Assembly (NCBI GenBank): GCA_902472555.1 | Contig: CABROF010000025.1 | Coordinates: 1 to 25,724, forward strand | Source of the DNA: UMGS1851 sp900555605 | GTDB lineage: Bacteria; Bacillota; Clostridia; UBA1212; UBA1255 | DNA: 25,724 nucleotides | Direction of reading: 5' to 3' | Part shown: positions 23,741 to 25,724 of the stretch, one piece after another | Layout of the letters: each line of letters begins with the position of its first letter | How positions within the stretch are numbered: the stretch's first letter is position 1 | Position numbers and translations under genes: made by a program | Notes under the pieces: generated by a model | The model's database searches: none | Told to the model about the DNA's origin: nothing | The model's input: the letters and a program-made list of their open reading frames with translations, nothing else

Positions 23741-24214
23741 TTCTTCTCTGCATTGTGCCATTTCAGCCCGGTCCGTATCGTCAGCCGGCGTCAGTCTCGG
23801 CACAATGCATTTTACGCCATCCGTATCAATGGCCACATAAACAAAATATGCGCTGCAGATCAATTCTCTGCCGCCCGTACCCATCGGCTCTACTTCTGCC
23901 TGAATCCGGATCTTCATAGAGGTATTCCCCACCCAGAGCAGCTTTGCGCTTATGATGATCATATCGTTTTGTCTGGCGGGCCGGTGAAAGGTCAAACAGT
24001 CCGCCCGGGCTGTCACGACCTCATGGCAGCAGTGCCGCCTGGCACAGATCGCCCCGGCAATATCCATCCAGGACATCAGCTGTCCTCCGAAAAGCCGCCC
24101 CGTCCCATTTGCGTGAGAGGACAGCACAATCTCCGTCATTACCGTATAGGAATCCCCCGGCGTTTTCAGCACCTTCCGATTCTCCGGATTGCGGGGCTGT
24201 CTGTTCTGTTCCAT
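23735..24214 (-). CDS. Hotdog-fold acyl-CoA thioesterase
   Basis: A predicted acyl-CoA hydrolase of the YciA/BFIT-like hotdog family, 159 residues. The key segment is N37-GTGRLFGGQLMSWMD51 with the conserved Asn, Gly-Gly and Asp of the active-site helix, followed by VTARADCLTFHRPARQNDMI, a typical second strand. The C-terminus is short and polar. I chose the ATG at 24212-24214; an in-frame TTG two codons upstream (24220) lies closer to the same AAGGAGCG site and is possible. The gene follows the GtrA-like gene by 25 bp and probably shares its promoter. Its 3' end overlaps the nitroreductase end by 6 bp. Acyl-chain specificity is unknown. Confidence 0.92.
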   Translation of the reverse strand: MEQNRQPRNPENRKVLKTPGDSYTVMTEIVLSSHANGTGRLFGGQLMSWMDIAGAICARRHCCHEVVTARADCLTFHRPARQNDMIIISAKLLWVGNTSMKIRIQAEVEPMGTGGRELICSAYFVYVAIDTDGVKCIVPRLTPADDTDRAEMAQCREES

Positions 24215-24239
24215 TTTCAAAACGCTCCTTTTCTGTTCC

Positions 24240-24665
24240 TCAGTTATCCTTTGAACAGTCTCTTTTCTGGCGGAAGGTCCATAACTTGCTCATAAAAAAA
24301 TTCAGCAGCGTAACAATCGGAAGAACGATAACCTTTGCAAGATATGCATTCATGCCGATCCCATCCACACAGAGCGTCATCAGAAGTGCTGAAGCCGCTG
24401 CATAAATAATAAAAGTAATGATAAATTTCGGGATCGCGGCGGTCCGCTGATTTCGGAATACCCAGCGGCTATTCCATAAATAACTGTTTACCCCGCCGGC
24501 AATATCACCGATTACATTCCATAGCTGATAATGGGACCTTCCCAGCAGCAACAGCAGCAGCGAGTAGACGGCATATGCAATCAATGTATTCAATCCGCCT
24601 ACAAAGCAAAACATCAGAAACTGCTTATATTTTTTGAACAGCCTGCCGATCCGCGTATCTTTCAC
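24240..24665 (-). CDS. GtrA-like membrane protein
   Basis: A 141-residue protein with four predicted membrane segments (~15-38, 42-62, 80-102, 107-129) and the family pattern FxxVGGxNTLIAYxVYSLL near the N-terminus and KLWTFRQK at the end. GtrA proteins are thought to help move polyprenyl-linked sugars across the membrane or to accompany glycosyltransferases that modify surface glycans; no glycosyltransferase partner is seen here. The start is a GTG at 24663-24665 with GGAAGAG a few bases upstream. It is the first gene of a two-gene unit with the thioesterase, read from the promoter at 24780-24808. Confidence 0.9.
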   Translation of the reverse strand: MKDTRIGRLFKKYKQFLMFCFVGGLNTLIAYAVYSLLLLLLGRSHYQLWNVIGDIAGGVNSYLWNSRWVFRNQRTAAIPKFIITFIIYAAASALLMTLCVDGIGMNAYLAKVIVLPIVTLLNFFMSKLWTFRQKRDCSKDN

Positions 24666-24779
24666 GTTTCTCTTCCACTCTGCTTTCTGAATTAATCCTA
24701 TGCGGCTCCGGCAATCCGCGCATTGCTGCGATGTTGCCGGACTGTGCCGCCTTCTTCATCTGCCCTTCCGTATCGCGTT

Positions 24780-24808
24780 ATTATAGCAAATTTGCGTCCA
24801 TCCGTCAA
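24780..24808 (-). promoter_or_regulatory. Promoter of the gtrA-like/thioesterase unit
   Basis: Minus strand: -35 TTGACG (24803-24808), 17-bp spacer, -10 TATAAT (24780-24785) with an extended TGC. Predicted start near 24773, leaving a leader of about 108 nt. The 13 bp around the -10 form a perfect inverted repeat with the divergent promoter. Confidence 0.8.
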
Positions 24809-24812
24809 ACAG

Positions 24813-24841
24813 TTGTACTGCCGGGACAAGTTTGCTATAAT
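24813..24841 (+). promoter_or_regulatory. Promoter of the metallo-beta-lactamase-fold gene
   Basis: -10 TATAAT (24836-24841) with extended TGC (24833-24835) and a weak -35 TTGTAC (24813-24818) at 17 bp. It is back-to-back with the minus-strand promoter, the two -35 boxes being 4 bp apart. Confidence 0.7.
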
Positions 24842-24871
24842 AAACCAGAAAAAATAGGAGGATTGATATAA

Positions 24872-25708
24872 ATGAAAATTTATCAGCTGACAAATGCTTC
24901 TCCCTCTCAAATGATGGGTTACGTACTGATTACAGATGCAGGTAAGGTGATCGTCATCGACGGCGGAACAGCGGCGGGTGCCGCCGCTCTGCGCAGTCTG
25001 ATCACACAGGCAGGAAGCCATGTAGATCTGTGGATCCTGACGCATCCGCACTACGATCATTTTGAAGCATTGCTTGCAATTGCAAAGGCGCCGGCAGATA
25101 TCACAATCGATTGTATTTATTACAGCCCGCTGCCGGACGCATGGTCGGTGCATGATTCTTACTTTGGAAAAGATCTGCTCGTCTTGAATCAATTTATGAA
25201 GGAAACATCAATTCCTGCACGGCAGCTCATGGAAAACGCGGAATATACACAAGATAACGTCACGATCCGAGTGCTCGGCGTTTCCAATCCCGATATTACC
25301 GTAAACGCATTCAATAATTCCTCCTGCGTGCTTTTCGTTACAGAGCATTCTGCCGGCGGAAATGATATTTTCCGCATGGTATTTTTAGGAGATCTCGGCG
25401 TAGAGGGCGGCCAGCGCCTTCTGGAACGTCATGCGCCGGAATTGAAAGCAGATGCGGTACAGATGGCCCATCACGGACAAAATGGTGTATCAAAAGAGGT
25501 TTATGAAGTCATCGGCGCAAAATATGCCTTCTGGCCTACCCCCACATGGCTGTGGCGCAACACGCCGGACGGCCAACCTGAAGGAAGCGGACCATGGAAG
25601 ACATTAGAGGTTCGCGCTTGGATGGAAAAGCTGCAGGCGGTTCCGGTTACTGCATTGGAACGGATGGTTTGCTTCGATACCTGTACGAAAGAAATTACAG
25701 TCCTGTAA
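24872..25708 (+). CDS. Metallo-beta-lactamase-fold hydrolase, ComEC C-terminal-like
   Basis: A 278-residue soluble protein with the di-metal motif H58-P-H60-Y-D62-H63 in LTHPHYDHFEA, a later metal ligand region VFLGDLGVEGG (D174) and AHHGQNG (200-205), the arrangement seen in stand-alone relatives of the ComEC/Rec2 hydrolase domain. It starts MKIYQLTNAS with no signal peptide or membrane segment, so it is probably cytoplasmic. A possible substrate is a nucleic acid or phosphodiester, but this is inference only. The ATG at 24872 follows GGAGG by ten bases. The gene is complete, stopping 16 bp from the window end. Confidence 0.9.
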   Translation: MKIYQLTNASPSQMMGYVLITDAGKVIVIDGGTAAGAAALRSLITQAGSHVDLWILTHPHYDHFEALLAIAKAPADITIDCIYYSPLPDAWSVHDSYFGKDLLVLNQFMKETSIPARQLMENAEYTQDNVTIRVLGVSNPDITVNAFNNSSCVLFVTEHSAGGNDIFRMVFLGDLGVEGGQRLLERHAPELKADAVQMAHHGQNGVSKEVYEVIGAKYAFWPTPTWLWRNTPDGQPEGSGPWKTLEVRAWMEKLQAVPVTALERMVCFDTCTKEITVL

Positions 25709-25724
25709 TCAGGCGCTGTCTTTA

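Noticed and set aside
24698..25192. Minus-strand open frame of 164 codons antisense to the MBL-fold gene
   Set aside because: No ribosome binding site or family resemblance; it spans the divergent promoter region and is explained by the codon pattern of the real gene.

Overview
The window looks like a chromosomal segment of an anaerobic Gram-positive bacterium of the Clostridia (Bacillota). The evidence is a glgC/glgD pair (the two-subunit ADP-glucose pyrophosphorylase typical of that group), strong GGAGG-type ribosome binding sites, several TTG and GTG starts, PASTA domains on the division transpeptidase, and a MurE with the DNPR motif typical of meso-diaminopimelate ligases. I see no phage, insertion sequence, CRISPR array, tRNA or rRNA. 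The genus cannot be fixed from the sequence alone.

Positions 1-10236 (minus strand) hold a complete glycogen operon in the order glgB - glgC - glgD - glgA - glgP - GH13 glycosidase, the last running off the left edge. It covers ADP-glucose synthesis, chain elongation, branching, phosphorolysis and hydrolysis of the released oligosaccharides. It appears to be driven by one near-consensus promoter (TTGACA-17-TACAAT) at 10433-10461, followed by a leader of about 190 nt. The 178-bp glgD-glgA gap is filled with inverted repeats.

Positions 10455-12862 (plus strand) carry a divergently transcribed MutS-related ATPase, whose promoter shares its -35 region with the glycogen promoter. Next comes a murA gene that has its own promoter and start but breaks off just after the catalytic cysteine, where it meets the end of an oppositely directed operon.

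Positions 12758-23080 (minus strand) are a division and cell wall (dcw) operon: mraZ - rsmH - ftsL-like - ftsI/spoVD - murE - murF - mraY - ftsW/spoVE. It supplies the UDP-MurNAc-pentapeptide ligases, the lipid I synthase, the SEDS glycan polymerase and its partner transpeptidase. The transpeptidase gene is frameshifted between its SxN and KTG motifs. murD, murG and the ftsQ/ftsA/ftsZ end are absent, because the cluster stops at the broken murA. Upstream of mraZ lie a promoter, four GTGG boxes at exactly 10-bp spacing (a likely MraZ operator), and an unexplained array of nine TACAAAAG-type motifs at mostly 21-24 bp spacing inside the predicted leader.

Positions 23153-25708 carry four ordinary accessory genes: a nitroreductase (plus), an acyl-CoA thioesterase and a GtrA-like membrane protein (a minus-strand pair), and a ComEC-like metallo-beta-lactamase-fold hydrolase (plus). 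The last two units are read from back-to-back promoters whose -10 regions form a perfect 13-bp inverted repeat.

The features most worth a second look are the mraZ leader array with its operator, the inverted-repeat element between glgD and glgA, the murA/ftsW junction, and the frameshift in the transpeptidase gene.
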